Assembly: GCA_000711775.1 (NCBI GenBank)
Contig: ARYC01000248.1
Location: forward strand, 103,712 to 167,711
Length of the DNA: 64,000 bases
Source of the DNA: Oxytricha trifallax
Taxonomy: Eukaryota; Ciliophora; Spirotrichea; Sporadotrichida; Oxytrichidae
Reading direction: 5' to 3'
Each line of letters opens with the position of its first letter. Within the stretch, counting starts at the first letter, position 1. Under the pieces are notes generated by a model. The model made no database searches. It was not told the DNA's origin and saw only the letters and a program-made list of their open reading frames with translations. A program made the translations under genes and the position numbers. Below, piece after piece: positions 12,604 to 24,823 of this stretch.

Positions 12604-13012
12604 GCTTACATTCTGAATGTATAGTAATTTCTATTCTAATATAGGTGTATCACTTAGCCATGTTAATGTTAAAACACCACCATTATTTAATATAGAATAA
12701 TAAATAAAAACATTGAATGCACCATTGCCATTGTTTAAAAATATTCAATTAAAAATACCATACTCTGATTTAGTGTTGAGGATTGTCAAGTTTGTCATTA
12801 TTATCTAAAAAAATTTAATTTAAGCAACATTAAGATTTTAAATAATACATAATCAGACTAAATAGATATATAAATATTTTCCCCAAATCATGATTAAGAT
12901 ATATAATCGATTTAAAATTATTGAATTATTATAATATTATATCTTCCTAATGTGCTATAAAATAAAACAATCCACCTTCTCCTCCATAGTTATCAACTGT
13001 AAGAAATCATTT
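12604..13012 (-). CDS. Beta-helix-like repeat islands, minus strand (segment 2)
   Basis: The island at 12604-12742 reads FLNNGNGAFNVFIYYSILNN, GGVLTLTWLSDTP and so on without a stop. A second, about 12955-13012, carries VDNYGGEGGLFYF. These are the clearest beta-helix motifs of the left half of the window. They belong with the islands at 12.0-12.3 and 13.9-14.2 kb, all on the same strand. Start and stop codons are not identified. Confidence 0.6.
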
Positions 13013-13899
13013 TAGATTTATTATAAAATTAGAATAATCGAAGGCATTATTAATGCTATCTGAATTTAAAGATTAATGAATTATAATTAATTTACTTTAC
13101 CTAAGTTTTTTGGATTTGTAAAATAAAATATAGTGAGTGTTTTTTTTAATTAAAATTTGTCGTTTTCTCCAATATAAAAAGAATATAAACAGATTTATAT
13201 ATTTTTGAATTTAAAAACAAAATTTCAGCTAACAAAAGTATTTGTTGTAAGTAATTCAAATAACTTAGTTGTTTATACTTAATTCATTACTATACTTATA
13301 TTAAATTTTAAAAAATTAATATATAGTAAGTTAGAAGTATATCGTTTTAATAATAAGTAAAAAGGAAAAATTTTAATCATTAAAATATAACAATTCAAGA
13401 AGGTAATATAGTTTAATAACTAAATAACACAAAAACTATTAAAAATAATAATAATAAGAAATGCATTTTTTCATTAAAAGCAAATAACTAAAAATCCTAA
13501 ATGAATATTATAATACTTGATTAAAAAGTATAAGTCGTTGCAGTAAGTATATAAATAATAATTTAAATAATGTTTTGAATTCATTATCATTATTTTAGAT
13601 TTTTATATAGTTGTTTACATTTTTAATTCTTTTTTTTAATATTTACATTATTTGCATGAATTTTGTTATTTTATCAATAATATTGAATGATATATTTCAA
13701 AGATTGTTTAAACTTTAATTTGGTAAAATGGTAATTAAATAAACTTTTAAATCAAATTAAGTGAAGAATTTTCATTTAAAAAATCTTTTAAAAATTTACT
13801 TTAAGTAAAATTAATTAAGATTAGTAAATCTATAAAATCATATTTAATTTTAATTATAGATTCAAATTTTTAAATAAAATAAACATTATCTTTACTATA

Positions 13900-14165
13900 T
13901 TTTTATTGATTAATTAATAATCAAATATTTTAAAACTGCACTATTGTTATTAAAAATTGCATTTGTTATAGTAACAAGTTCACAATAAAGGCAGGCTATT
14001 TAATATATAAATGTATATTTATATTAAATGCTACAACACATCCTTTATACTAACACTTATTATTTCTATATATAAAAATATTAAATTAGATTTTTATATA
14101 TTGATCCATCTTCATAAAACCAAGAGTTCCTTAAACCGAAAACTGCAGTTGGCCTTATATATATA
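13900..14165 (-). CDS. Beta-helix-like coding islands, minus strand (segment 3)
   Basis: The minus strand shows VTITNAIFNNNSAVLKYLI at about 13910-13985 and PTAVFGLRNSWFYEDGSIYK at about 14085-14150. The pattern resembles the neighbouring islands. Short and AT-rich, so moderate confidence only. Confidence 0.4.
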
Positions 14166-14830
14166 GGATTAAATTTATTATTATAAATATTCAATATAAC
14201 TTAACTTATTACCAAGTTTAAGAATTAATTTAAGGTAAAATGTTAATAATTGTTTTTAAAAATAAATGTTGAGTTAGTAAAGCTCCGTTAGTTATTTAAG
14301 AACAGAGATTAGAAGTTAAGAACAAATAAATATAAAGAAAGATTTTAATGGCGTAAATTATAAATGTTTGGGTTAATTATTAAAACTATTGGCTCGATTA
14401 ATTTTCCTTATAAACCAATCAGGGTGTGTAAAATTAACATTATTCCTAAATATATATAATTTCAGCCAATTATAATTTAATTTTTAATTAATTGTTCTTA
14501 ACCCCCTCTCTTTTGTCTTAATTGAAACATGGGGTTTTATTAACGTAAATTTTCATTAACAAAAAATTGTTTAAGATTTGTTCATTATTTTTCAAATATA
14601 TATTTCATAATTCTTAATTAAGATAAAAATTTAAAATACTATTACTTTTTTAATCTTAATATAAAAATATTTTAATTATAATTAAATAAATTGTTTTTAA
14701 TTTTTTTTATTTAGCAATTTATATATAACAATTCAGTAGGTATATTGTTCTAATAAACCCTTTTAATAATTATGAAAAGATCATTTTATGATGAGGAAAA
14801 CAAATAATTAATTGTGTAAATACTTAAGTC

Positions 14831-15247
14831 TTGTAGGAATACATTTGAATTTGGAAAATTAATTATAATTAAATTAAATTCAAATCAAAATCTTGGCAGT
14901 TAAAGTTGGCCAATTTAAACGATCTTGGGTTCATTCGATAGATAATTCAAAAATAGCTGCACTATATTATTTGTGGTACTATTTTATGCATCCCTGGAGC
15001 GAGATAACTTCACTTTAATTAAACCCTCTAAATTTTTTCATTAATTTAACCCTCACATTAAACTCAAGTTATCTACCTCCAGAGATGAGATAAAATAGTA
15101 CCACCAATTATATAATGCAGCTATTTTTGAATTATCTATCGAATGAACCCAAGATCGTTTAAATTGGCCAACTTTATCTGCCAAGGTTTTGATTTGAATT
15201 TAATTTAATTATAATTAATTTTCCATATCCAAATGTATTCCTACAAT
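14831..15247. mobile_element. Palindromic MITE, TTGTAGGAATACATTTG family
   Basis: The whole element folds on itself: the two halves are near reverse complements, with outer ends TTGTAGGAATACATTTGAAT and its inverse, inner parts including gcgataaaatagtacc-like sequence, and about 415 bp length. Better-preserved copies lie at 22131-22536 and 47568-47983. No coding frame. Confidence 0.85.
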
Positions 15248-15469
15248 AATATTTTTTTTAGTTACAAAATATTTTTTAAATAACATTTGTATATATTTTA
15301 TATACTGGATAATATTATTCATAATTTAAATTGAAAATTTATATATTCAATTATTAACTATAATTTTCATTAAGATAAATGTGTTTTATAAATTTCTGAT
15401 TGATGTTACTTTAAATATATAAAATTATTTAACAATACTATAGAAAAACAATAAAATCTGGGAAATCAA

Positions 15470-17565
15470 ATTAGTTAGACTTTTTTTAATAAACCAGTGA
15501 GCTATTATCATTTTGAAATTTATTATTTAATTAATATATAATTTAGCATCGTATTTTTTGAAACTTTTGCCTTGACTTAATTGCATTCCATTCAATTAAT
15601 AAAATTCATTCATTAAGCAAATATTTGTTTTTTTATTGAAAAATCCTAAGTTTAGTCAGTAACTTTAAGCAAATTAAAAATCGTAAGATTATTAAATATT
15701 ATTATTAAAATATTTATAGATTTCATGGAGGTATTATAATTCAAAGTATAAATTTCTTAATAACCTTAGGGCTTCATAAGCCCTAGTATAATTGGCATAA
15801 AATGATTAAAAATAAGAATGAATAATTATATATTTAATATAAATTATATTAATGATAAAAGTTAATTGTAATATTTAAATAAATTCCTATATTAATATGA
15901 ATTTAACTTCTGCTCTTTGAAATTTAAATAGTTAACCACCATTAATTTATTATAATTATTTTTTTTATTTATTATTTTTATCCATGTGAGATATACGAAA
16001 AACTTCTTAAATTAGCCGTTAAAATTTTTGGAATTATATCATCGATCATGAAATCAGATATTAATTTTTATTATAAATTATATCATAAACAGTTTTCTTC
16101 AATTAAACTTTTAAGTAACCATTTATCAATAAATCAATCAATTTTTTATTAATTTCTAAATAAAAAAATTAATTTTGATTTCATTCCAGAAAATATTAAT
16201 AAACATAAGCACCTACCAATTCTAAAACAACACCCCAAAACCCTATTATGAACTTATTATTTAATAGATCTGATAAAGTTTTTAAGATGAGCAATATGTT
16301 AAAAGCGCCTATTGATTCTAAAAAATGTTAGTCAAATAATCATTTTATAATAAAACAATACAAGAAGAGAAAAAGTAATATTTTAAAAATTATAACTTCT
16401 AAAAATCTTAAATTGAGTGTTTGTATTAAATTTTAAGTGATTTTATAATTAAAAAACTCATTTAAACATAATCAATTACTTAAAACATTTATTTGCTTTC
16501 TTATTTAATCATTAATGAAAAAATTATTCTTTTCGTATTGTTATATGTATAAAGTTTAATAAGATTTTGTCATGTATAAAAACTATTTTGCAGAATCAAG
16601 GCGCCGCTTAAATTTAGCACAGATTGGGGTGATCGTGTAACTGACTTGGAAGCCAAATAAACTCTTGCTATATTTTTATAAATTTAAGGCAGAATAGAGA
16701 GAAAATTCGCATAAAATTCATTTAACTATTAATATTACGTTTATTATTTATTATAGATCACTATGATTAGCAAACTATATTTAACTTAGGTAAGATAAAT
16801 TAAAATGAATAAAATGTTTTATTTATTGTCACGTATAGAATATTTAAATAATAAAATTTTCATAATAGAAATTTCTATATTTAAAATAACTAATTTAATA
16901 TCCAAAAAAAGCATAGTAAACACACAAATTATCTAAAATTCAAATTCTTTAATAGACGATAAAGAAATTCAAACATCTTTATATAAAGTCTTATAAGATT
17001 TTAATATTTTTTCTATTCAAATTAAATTAAATTTAATAAGTAAAACAATAATTAATCATGAAAGATAATTATATTTTCAATTTTTTATTATAGAGATCTA
17101 CTCTTTTTTAATTTTATATTTAGTAATTATCAATATATTTCTAATTCTAAGAATAAAATTTTCATAATGCTATTTTTAAATATTAGTTGCCAAACCTCAG
17201 TTTAAAAAAATATTTGTAAAATTATTTAAACAAATAAAAAATAATCATTTTTTATAATATATCTTTAAGCAATAAGATAACGCTGAATTTATTTGAAGTT
17301 TTGATTTATATCTAAATTATTTAAGATAATAAATAAAAAAATATTAAATCAATTCAATTTATAATTTGAAAGATTTTTTTTAATATATATTAAATTAATG
17401 GGAGTAAATAATTTTTTAATACTTTATGTAGATATTCCTTAATTATCAAATGTGTTGTTCTCTAAATAAACTAGAAATATCTGATAAAATTCATTGCCAC
17501 TTTAGTCATAAATAGATTAGTAAACTTCCGTATAAATTACCGATGCCTCTGCATTATACAAATAA
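15470..17565 (-). CDS. Candidate minus-strand coding islands upstream of the beta-helix segments
   Basis: Islands with protein-like frames are seen at 15715-15805 (NYTRAYEALRLLRNLYFELQ), about 16205-16345 (NIFQNQQALLTYCSSQKLYQ, then GFGVLFQNWQ), about 16595-16735 (LFGFQVSYTITPICAKFKRR) and 17445-17565 (NAEASVIYTEVYQSIYDQSG). Intervening DNA is AT-rich. Parts of 16.2-16.7 kb are also open on the plus strand (for example APLKFSTDWGDRVTDLEAKQ), so the strand there is not certain. They are plausibly the 5' part of the gene running to 10.7 kb. Confidence 0.4.
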
Positions 17566-18134
17566 AATTATTTGCATTAATTATTAAACAGATAAATTTT
17601 AGAATAAAAATACATTCAATGATTCATATTTAAATAAAGAAATATAGACAAATTCTTTATATTGAAAAGTTTAAATAAGTTATAATAAAAAATAATCAAT
17701 AATTGAATTTTTAATCAAGATATCATTTATAGTATAAATACTCAATTAAAAAAACCTGCACATTTCTTTGAGACTTTTTATACTTTTGAGATATAGTATA
17801 AAATTGTTCTTTTTATTATTTTTACTTAAATAATAAAAAAATATTTTCAATTTACATTTTAAGATTAATGTATAAAATTTTATTTGTGTTTTACAGGTCA
17901 CGATTCTCTAAATTGAAAAAAAAATACCGAATAATAATAATAAATTTTCCTATAACTAACTTTATCTGAAACTATTTATAGATTTGAGAAAAAAAGTAGT
18001 CTACACGTTTTTTATAAATTATTGGCCAGTTATTTTATTTAGATAGTGTAGAGTTAAATATTACAGATAAATAGTAAAGAGTAATTTTTAACATTTTTTA
18101 AGGAATGTTTAGAACATCTAACATCAATAAATAA

Positions 18135-18136
<2 letters not shown>

Positions 18137-18173
<37 letters not shown>
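18137..18173. repeat. (TA)n microsatellite
   Basis: An uninterrupted TA dinucleotide run directly beside the coding island at 18174-18530. Confidence 0.95.
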
Positions 18174-18176
<3 letters not shown>

Positions 18177-18177
<1 letters not shown>

Positions 18178-18530
18178 CAGAACACTTGCTTCCTTATGGG
18201 TAGAAGCAACTGGTAGCTTTAGCTATTTTTACTTTTCTGGCCATAGCTGTAATTCTATATAGATCTAGACTAACTTTGTTTAGATTTAGAATATTGTTCT
18301 TTGAAGGGTTCTAATTTGATTTTATCCACAAATACTAGTTCAAGATTCACTATTTGGCAACCTAAAAATCTAGAAAGGTTTTGGCCTAATTCTTTAAAGA
18401 TTTTTTGCTTCCTGATTTCATGACGAACCACAAGGACTAGATTCTTGAGTATAGTTAGCTTGCTATAAAAAGTTTAGCTGAAAACAACTAGAGTGAATCT
18501 ATTATTAACAATTTTCCTGGAATATAAATT
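18177..18530 (-). CDS. Uninterrupted 350-bp coding island; strand ambiguous, minus favoured
   Basis: This block is less AT-rich than its surroundings. On the minus strand it is open for about 118 codons, ending at a TGA (18177-18179) next to the TA microsatellite, with IRKQKIFKELGQNLSRFLG, VNLELVFVDKIKLEPFKEQY and a Ser/Gln-rich tail. On the plus strand it is also fully open and would give a hydrophobic segment (LVALAIFTFLAIAVILYRSR). The hydrophilic minus reading looks more natural. It is probably one MDS of an unrecognised gene. No family assigned. Confidence 0.5.
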
Positions 18531-18956
18531 TATATATAAAAATGAATTTTAAAAAATATTTTTACTCATTTATTATGGATTTATTTAAAATTTTATTGTG
18601 AAAATAAATATAGTTTGTAATTAATTTAAGATATAAAATTATGAAAATGATAAATTATTATATCTTAAGAATATTTTATTTTCTCAAAGTAATTTTATAA
18701 TTAATAAATTAATACAATAATATTATTTTTTAAAAATTTGTTAAGCAATATTATTATAGAGTGAAAATAACTTATTAAAAGTGAAGTTAGAAATTACTAG
18801 CTTTAAACCTTGCTCAAAATGAAATCCTTATTACTAATAAAGCAAATACAGTCTTTAAAGAGTAAGTATTAATTAAGTGCAAAATTAGTCTTGAAAAAGC
18901 ATGAATATGAAGTTTTTTACTGTCTTAATTCCATTTTCTTCCTCTTTATCGTAATC

Positions 18957-19139
18957 TTAGTAATCTTGACTTAACGCCATTGAAAATTCGAAAAAATATT
19001 CGCTTTCAGTTTCTGATCTTCTTGGCGTCAATAATATCACAACTAAAGATGCTTTTGCTAAAGCCGCGTACACCTCTGTCCAGAATACTGTCAACCTGAA
19101 GATTGCTTTTAAAGAGGTGGCACCACCATGTTTAGCCAA
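18957..19139 (-). CDS. Foldback A left-arm peptide frame
   Basis: Mirror image of the frame at 19346-19528 with the same 60 residues: LAKHGGATSLKAIFRLTVFW, then EVYAALAKASLVVILL, then an acidic tail that stays open further if TAA/TAG are Gln. There is no good ATG; the frame opens at a TTG. It reads outward from the palindrome centre. The related element at 31723-32530 has an analogous AS-YGGG start followed by KAVL. Function unknown; possibly a remnant of a captured or element-encoded gene. Confidence 0.35.
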   Translation of the reverse strand: MAKHGGATSLKAIFRLTVFWTEVYAALAKASLVVILLTPRRSETESEYFFEFSMALSQDY

Positions 19140-19345
19140 AACTTCGAAAATTAGAAATCATTAATAAATTAAATATTAGAAATTAAAGTTTTTAAAGTAT
19201 TAATGATGAGATATTTTACTTTTCAAATAATAGGTTTAATTTATAAGGAAATGTAATCAGAGATATATTAATTATAATTAATCATAAACTTATTAATTAA
19301 GACTATGTTAAATTAATTTATTAATGATTTCTAATTTTCGAAGTT

Positions 19346-19528
19346 TTGGCTAAACATGGTGGTGCCACCTCTTTAAAAGCAATCTTCAGGTTGACAGTAT
19401 TCTGGACAGAGGTGTACGCGGCTTTAGCAAAAGCATCTTTAGTTGTGATATTATTGACGCCAAGAAGATCAGAAACTGAAAGCGAATATTTTTTCGAATT
19501 TTCAATGGCGTTAAGTCAAGATTACTAA
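19346..19528 (+). CDS. Foldback A right-arm peptide frame
   Basis: Identical to the left-arm frame in inverted position. Identity of two arms over 183 bp shows recent arm homogenisation or recent insertion rather than selection on the peptide. Beyond 19528 the frame continues through TAA/TAG codons past the right end of the element. Confidence 0.35.
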   Translation: MAKHGGATSLKAIFRLTVFWTEVYAALAKASLVVILLTPRRSETESEYFFEFSMALSQDY

Positions 19529-19726
19529 GATTACGATAAAGAGGAAGAAAATGGAATTAAGACAGTAAAAAACTTCATATTCATGCTTTTTCAAGACTAA
19601 TTTTGCACTTAATTAATACTTACTCTTTAAAGACTGTATTTGCTTTATTAATGTTATTTAATTTATTTATATTTTAATCCTGCTCCTTACTTAAAAGCTG
19701 TTACTGAATTAAATAAATAATTGAAA

Positions 19727-20694
19727 TGTCTTGACCCTCCTCTTACTCCACCTCCCCCAAACGTTTTTAAGTGAATTTTTATTGCATCAACCCAATTCCT
19801 GTTGTTGAAAACTCCATTTTATATGAAAATGCTCTTATTCTCAGAGTCTGAATAAACATTAAAAAGTAAGTAGACTTAAGATAATTAAGGAAAGTTTGCT
19901 ATTACGAATTCATGAGGGCCGAAGTGCATACCAATATCCAAGCTGAAAAACTTGTTTGAGACATAGTTTCTTATTTTGATTATTTTTGAATTATCCTACT
20001 GGTTTGATTTATAATCTCAAGATTAATTTCATTGGTAAAAACTAACTAACTTAAATTAATATCCACAACTCAGTATCAATAGAGCAAAGAGTTACTGATT
20101 ATGTGGGGAATGAATTAATTTTATAAATAAAAAATGTAATTAAGATTAACAATCATAATTTACTCTATTTTAAATTAATAATTGTTAAAGAATTATAAAT
20201 TAAAATAATTATAAAAAAGAACTAAAGATTATTTTTAAATTTAATGTATTATAAAGATGATATTAAAAATAATAAAATTGCAATATATTTTTAGGCTATT
20301 ATAAAAAAAAACTAAATGAAAGTCAAATAAATTTGATTTATATATATTTTCCTAAAGTGGCAAGTATGTGAAAAAGTCGAAGGACATCGTCGTAATGGTA
20401 TAAAAAAATTAAAAAGGTATTGTTTTAGAAACATTTTGATAAAATTAAATTTTATCTTATTTTAAAAAATAAAAAAAGTTTATTTATAAATAAAATTTTA
20501 TAAAGTGATATATCCAAAATAATAAAATTAGGCTGAGCGAATATTAATTATCAAAGTTAAATGAGGAAATTAAATGGCAGAAACTTTTTTTGTTCAAAAA
20601 GAATTATATAAAATTGTTGGGACGAGGGACGAGTTGAAACGTTGGGGAGCGTTTAGCGTTGGAGGGAGGGGTCGGAAGGATCTCGGTCAGAACA
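19727..20694. mobile_element. Foldback element of the TGTTC...GAACA family, degenerate copy
   Basis: The left end tgtcttgaccctcc and right end ggtcagaaca form inverted termini like those at 24130-24823 and 57303-58420. Subterminal C-rich (left) and G-rich (right) blocks match across the copies. The interior is AT-rich and the arms have diverged. The right end abuts the next MITE, so no target duplication can be seen. Confidence 0.5.
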
Positions 20695-20696
20695 AA

Positions 20697-21082
20697 TATT
20701 GTAGGAAAACATTTGATTTGGGAAATGAATTTAAATTAAATTAATTAATTAAGAAATTCACGCCAGTTATCAAATCTAAAATGACTCAAACTTCAAATCT
20801 TAGAAATTTTAGCAAGACTCTCCTGTGGCAATATTCCTGAATCATCTTAGGAAGCGAAATATTTTGATTGAGCGAACTCCGAAAAACAGTAAAAGGCGTT
20901 TTTTCGCTTGTACAATGAGATAAATTCATTTTAGCAATAATAACCACCTTCTCATTTTTAATGCGCTTATCAGATAGTAAAATATGAAATGGATTGGAGA
21001 CATTTTTCAAAAACATAACTAAATATAGTAAATAATTAATCAATTTTAATTCATTTTCAAAATCGAATATATTCCTACAATA
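20697..21082. mobile_element. Diverged TTGTAGGAATACATTTG MITE
   Basis: Starts attgtaggaaaacatttg and ends atattcctacaat, about 385 bp apart, matching the outer ends of the family. The interior has diverged; a small minus-strand open frame inside is not considered a gene. Confidence 0.6.
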
Positions 21083-21209
21083 ATGATCATCTATATTATT
21101 TAAATTGATTATAGTTTTATATTATAAACTATTTTCTCAATAAAAATTATTGAAATATTTGAAAATTTAAAAACAATATATTTTAATTTTAATTTGCATA
21201 AACATAAAA

Positions 21210-21657
21210 CTTAACAATTTATGTGCTTCCAATGATTTTGTATGATCCCTCAGACCCACCTATTTCTATGGATGGAACTTAAGATTATCCATTTTATTCA
21301 ATTAATGATGCCTTATTGAAATACTTATTATTTAATGTAATACAATGTTTCTTATTTAATAACGAAAATTAAATTGAAACAATTTTATTGAGAGCGGAAG
21401 AATTTGGAGCACCATTTAAGAAAAATAAGTGGAAGGCTATAAATTAAAATGAAAACTTATAAAACTTAAAGTACTAATATAGATAATTACAGAATTGAAA
21501 TTCAGAATCAGCTTTATCATCTTTTCATTCTCCTTCGTATTTTGCTCCATCTGGCCTCACCTAATTTGTTTTTCCCATCTTCTTTTAGGCTTTCGGTCTA
21601 CTAGTATTGCTGATAAAACTTTTAGATACGATTTTTGTGAATTACATATATTAGTGA
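21210..21657. CDS. Coding island(s), strand uncertain
   Basis: The block is less AT-rich than its surroundings and open on both strands. Plus: MILYDPSDPPISMDGTQDYP, then an in-frame TGA near 21498, then SALSSFHSPSYFAPSGLTQF with a hydrophobic segment and a TGA at 21655-21657. Minus: SNTSRPKAQKKMGKTNQVRP and, further on, VPSIEIGGSEGSYKIIGST, which resembles the beta-helix islands. It is almost certainly MDS material, but the gene cannot be assigned. Confidence 0.4.
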
Positions 21658-21779
21658 ATAATTAGCTGCTCCAGGAACAACATCTTTAGGTTTTCATTTT
21701 TATTAATTAATTTCATTTAATTTTATGGATTTTCTATTATAAATTTTAATTCTTAGAGTCAACTGTGTTTATCACTTTA

Positions 21780-22128
21780 ATTAATCAAAATAATTTGCCT
21801 CATGCTATGTTGAGAAGACAGCCGATGCCTTAGTATCAGACATAGAGAAGTGATAAATATTCTCAGACTACAAAGATTATCATTGACACTAATGATTAAT
21901 CATAAGAAATAATATTTAAAAAAAATAATTAATATAAGTCTTGGTGCTTTGTTAAAATAATTTAATATACTAATTTGCTTTATAAATAAAGAGATACATT
22001 CACATTTAAAATTGGACCAAGTTTAACTATTAGAAACTTGATGTTTGATGCAATTATTAACAATAATTTATTTATATTTACAATTGACTCATCAGTTGAT
22101 CTGGAATTAGATTATTGAATATTGTAGG
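21780..22128 (+). CDS. Beta-helix-like coding islands, plus strand
   Basis: The first island (21780-21955) carries LRRQPMPQYQTQRSDKYSQT then KIIIDTNDQSQEIIF. The second (22005-22128) reads KIGPSLTIRNLMFDAIINNN then LFIFTIDSSVDLEL, a typical beta-helix rung pattern, and hits TGA at 22126-22128, immediately before a MITE at 22131. The TGA is therefore probably in spacer. Same orientation as the island at 23.12 kb and the cysteine-rich islands beyond 26.2 kb, with which it may form one gene. Confidence 0.5.
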
Positions 22129-22130
22129 AA

Positions 22131-22536
22131 TACATTTGAATTTGGAAAATTAATTAAAAATAAATAAATATAAATCAAAATCGTGGCAGTTAAAGTTGGC
22201 TAATTTAAACGATCTAGGGCTCATTCGATAGAGAATTCAAAATTAGCTGGACTTTACTATTGGCGGTACTATTTTATTGCATCCCTGGAGCAAGATAACT
22301 TGACTTTAATTAAACTCATCTAAATTCATTAAATTATACCCTCACATTAAAGTGAAGTTATCTCGCTCCAGGGATGCGATAAAATAGTACCGCCAATAGT
22401 AAAGTCCAGCTAATTTTGAATTCTCTATCGAATGAGCCCAAGATCGTTTAAATTGGCAAACTTTAACTGCCACGATTTTGATTTAATATTTATTTATTTT
22501 TAATTAATTTTCCAAATTCAAATGTATTCCTACAAT
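22131..22536. mobile_element. Palindromic MITE, TTGTAGGAATACATTTG family, well preserved
   Basis: Near-perfect palindrome of about 405 bp. Both ends carry AATATTGTAGG and its inverse. The inner arms share gatcgtttaaattggc, aaagtccagcta and gcgataaaatagtaccgcc with the copies at 14831 and 47568. It abuts a beta-helix coding island. Confidence 0.9.
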
Positions 22537-23123
22537 ATTTATAACTATTTAAAAAATAATTTATAGATTTACAACTATACAATTGCTCTTTAAATCCATC
22601 AGAAAATTGTTGTGATATTTAATAAAACGAGTATTGATTTTATCAAACTTATAAGGAAAAAGCAAATTTTACTTTGATAAATTGTTTATTTTGAAAAGTC
22701 GCTTAATTATTTCTCATAAATTGAAAATTATATTTACTCAATTAAATATTACTAAGTACTATTTTCTTTTGAAGGAAATTATTAGTTATAAAACTTAATG
22801 TTCTCATTTAATTACAACTATTAACTTTAAATAAATATTTGCAAAAATATTTAACAAAATATTCGAATGAGGAGCTGGTATAACAAAATAATTAAAATTT
22901 TTAATATTTCTAATTTCTATTTAATTATTCCTCCCTACAATTATACAAGAGTATAAATTTATCCACAATTTATTCAAACTTAATTATAATTTAAAAATAA
23001 ATCAATTACCAAACTGAGTTGCTTCAATATTCTCTTATAGGTGGAAAATCTTGTTCACTAAAACATAAACCGTAAATATTGTTAATTTATATGACATATT
23101 TTATAGAACTTATTAATGCTTAA

Positions 23124-23227
23124 TACCATTTGGAGGGTCATTTATATATAATATAGTAAACAATGTATTATCTTATAGTAATTATAAATTATTAAATTAT
23201 AGTTCGATATCAATGGAAATTCAATGA
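23124..23227 (+). CDS. Beta-helix-like coding island, plus strand
   Basis: Reads IPFGGSFIYNIVNNVLSYSN and continues to a TGA at 23225-23227. The GGSFIYNI rung matches the repeat style of the other islands. Short; edges unknown. Confidence 0.45.
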
Positions 23228-24129
23228 TTACTGAACCTTAAACTCTATAATTAGAGGTAAAAGATTATTAATTCTGTATTGAGATTTAAATATCAAAATA
23301 GTTAATTTAAGGAAAGAGATTCAAAAATATTGATATTAATAAATAACTTAATATAAGGCTTTAATTATTTTTATAATAAAAATTTAATTATTTTAGCTTA
23401 TTAGGTAATCTTTAAATTATTTAATTCACAAAATAATTCATAGTATTAAATTCATAGATTTAGAGATTATTGTATGCCAATAAAAATTAATTGATTATAT
23501 ATTCGAATAGGATATATATATATATATATATCATCTAATTTCTTAAATTTAATTACTTATTTAATTAAAATACAAAGGCAAATACATATTTTTAATTATT
23601 TTATAGTTAAAGCAATAGTAAATAAATTAAAAATGAATAAAAATATATCTTATCGTTAGCAAAATTAATACGTACTTTATTATTATCGGTCTCATTATTA
23701 CAACCGAAATAGAATTGATTGAGAAGGTTGATTCATGTATAATTTTTATTACTGAAAAGACTGTTTCGTTGTTATATTAAATTAATAATCTATAAGAGTT
23801 CCTATTTTTTGCTGCATTTAAAATATCAAAGCTTGAGATAGATAAACTGAATATATTTAAACTTAATACATGGAATTTTTTTAAAAATAGCATTTCATCT
23901 AAATAAATGCCTCAAAGTTAAAAAACATGGAGGATAAAAGCTTACTCTAAGATTTTCAATTTATATTGTACTTATGTAGAATATTTTTATTCATAAAAGA
24001 TGATATTAATAATGAGACAAATTTAATTTTAATTTATAATATTGTAGCTAATTAGAGAGAAAATAAAGAATCTCCAATAGATTATTACAGTACCAGGGTT
24101 TTAGATACAGAATTTCTTTAGTTAATATC

Positions 24130-24823
24130 TGTTCTGACTTTCAACCCCCATAAAATACCCCATTTCATATGAAAAAACTTATCCCCAGAGTCTCAATCTA
24201 TTTCCTTCTTGACATCTCGATTACATTATCATATAAAAATTTACAAAATTTTCATATAATTTTTTTATTTTTAATCATCACTTGAAACATTTCTAACTTT
24301 TTTTTGATTTAAGTCAACTATTTTTATAATAATTTGTATTATTAGTAAAATTGAAACTCTACAATTGATTTTCAAAAAAAATATGTATCAATTTTATTGA
24401 CAATAATCTAGTGTTTTATTTCTTAATTAATAAATAAAGTTAAAATGTGTTATATTTACAATTTTAATAAAATAATAATTTTAAAAGACTATTTAAGGAA
24501 TTATATTAAGTGAAGATGAATTAAGAAATAAAACACTAGATTATTGTCAATAAAATTGATACATATTTTTTTTGAAAATCAATTGTAGAGTTTCAATTTT
24601 ACTAATAATACAAATTATTATAAAAATAGTTGACTTAAATCAAAAAAAAGTTAGAAATGTTTCAAGTGATGATTAAAAATAAAAAAATTATATGAAAATT
24701 TTGTAAATTTTTATATGATAATGTAATCGAGATGTCAAGAAGGAAATAGATTGAGACTCTGGGGATAAGTTTTTTCATATGAAATGGGGTATTTTATGGG
24801 GGTGGGGGTTGTCGGTCGGAACA
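24130..24823. mobile_element. Foldback element, TGTTC...GAACA family, with 6-bp target duplication
   Basis: Arms of about 290 bp (24142-24430 and 24520-24808) are near-perfect inverted copies around a loop of about 90 bp. The ends are TGTTCTGAC and GTCGGAACA. The flanks show a 6-bp direct repeat AATATC at 24124-24129 and 24824-24829, a good target-site duplication. No coding. Confidence 0.85.

Larger units (their letters stand above)
18835..19650. mobile_element. Foldback element A, copy 1 (arms carry the same frame)
   Basis: Long near-perfect inverted arms with outer ends TAATAAAGCAAATACAG at 18835 and 19650, around an AT-rich apex near 19240. Each arm encodes the identical outward-reading peptide frame (18957-19139 minus; 19346-19528 plus). 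The element shares TGTCTTAATTCC-type subterminal sequence and the AxxGG peptide start with the foldback inside TBE-2 (31723-32530), so both belong to one family. Confidence 0.85.

Noticed and set aside
16226-16242. CCCCAAAACCC near 16.23 kb as another TBE end
   Set aside because: Only one and a half repeat units, no TIR continuation, no TBE gene and no partner end.
20786-21043. Minus-strand 85-codon frame
   Set aside because: Lies wholly inside a decayed MITE whose relatives are non-coding palindromes.
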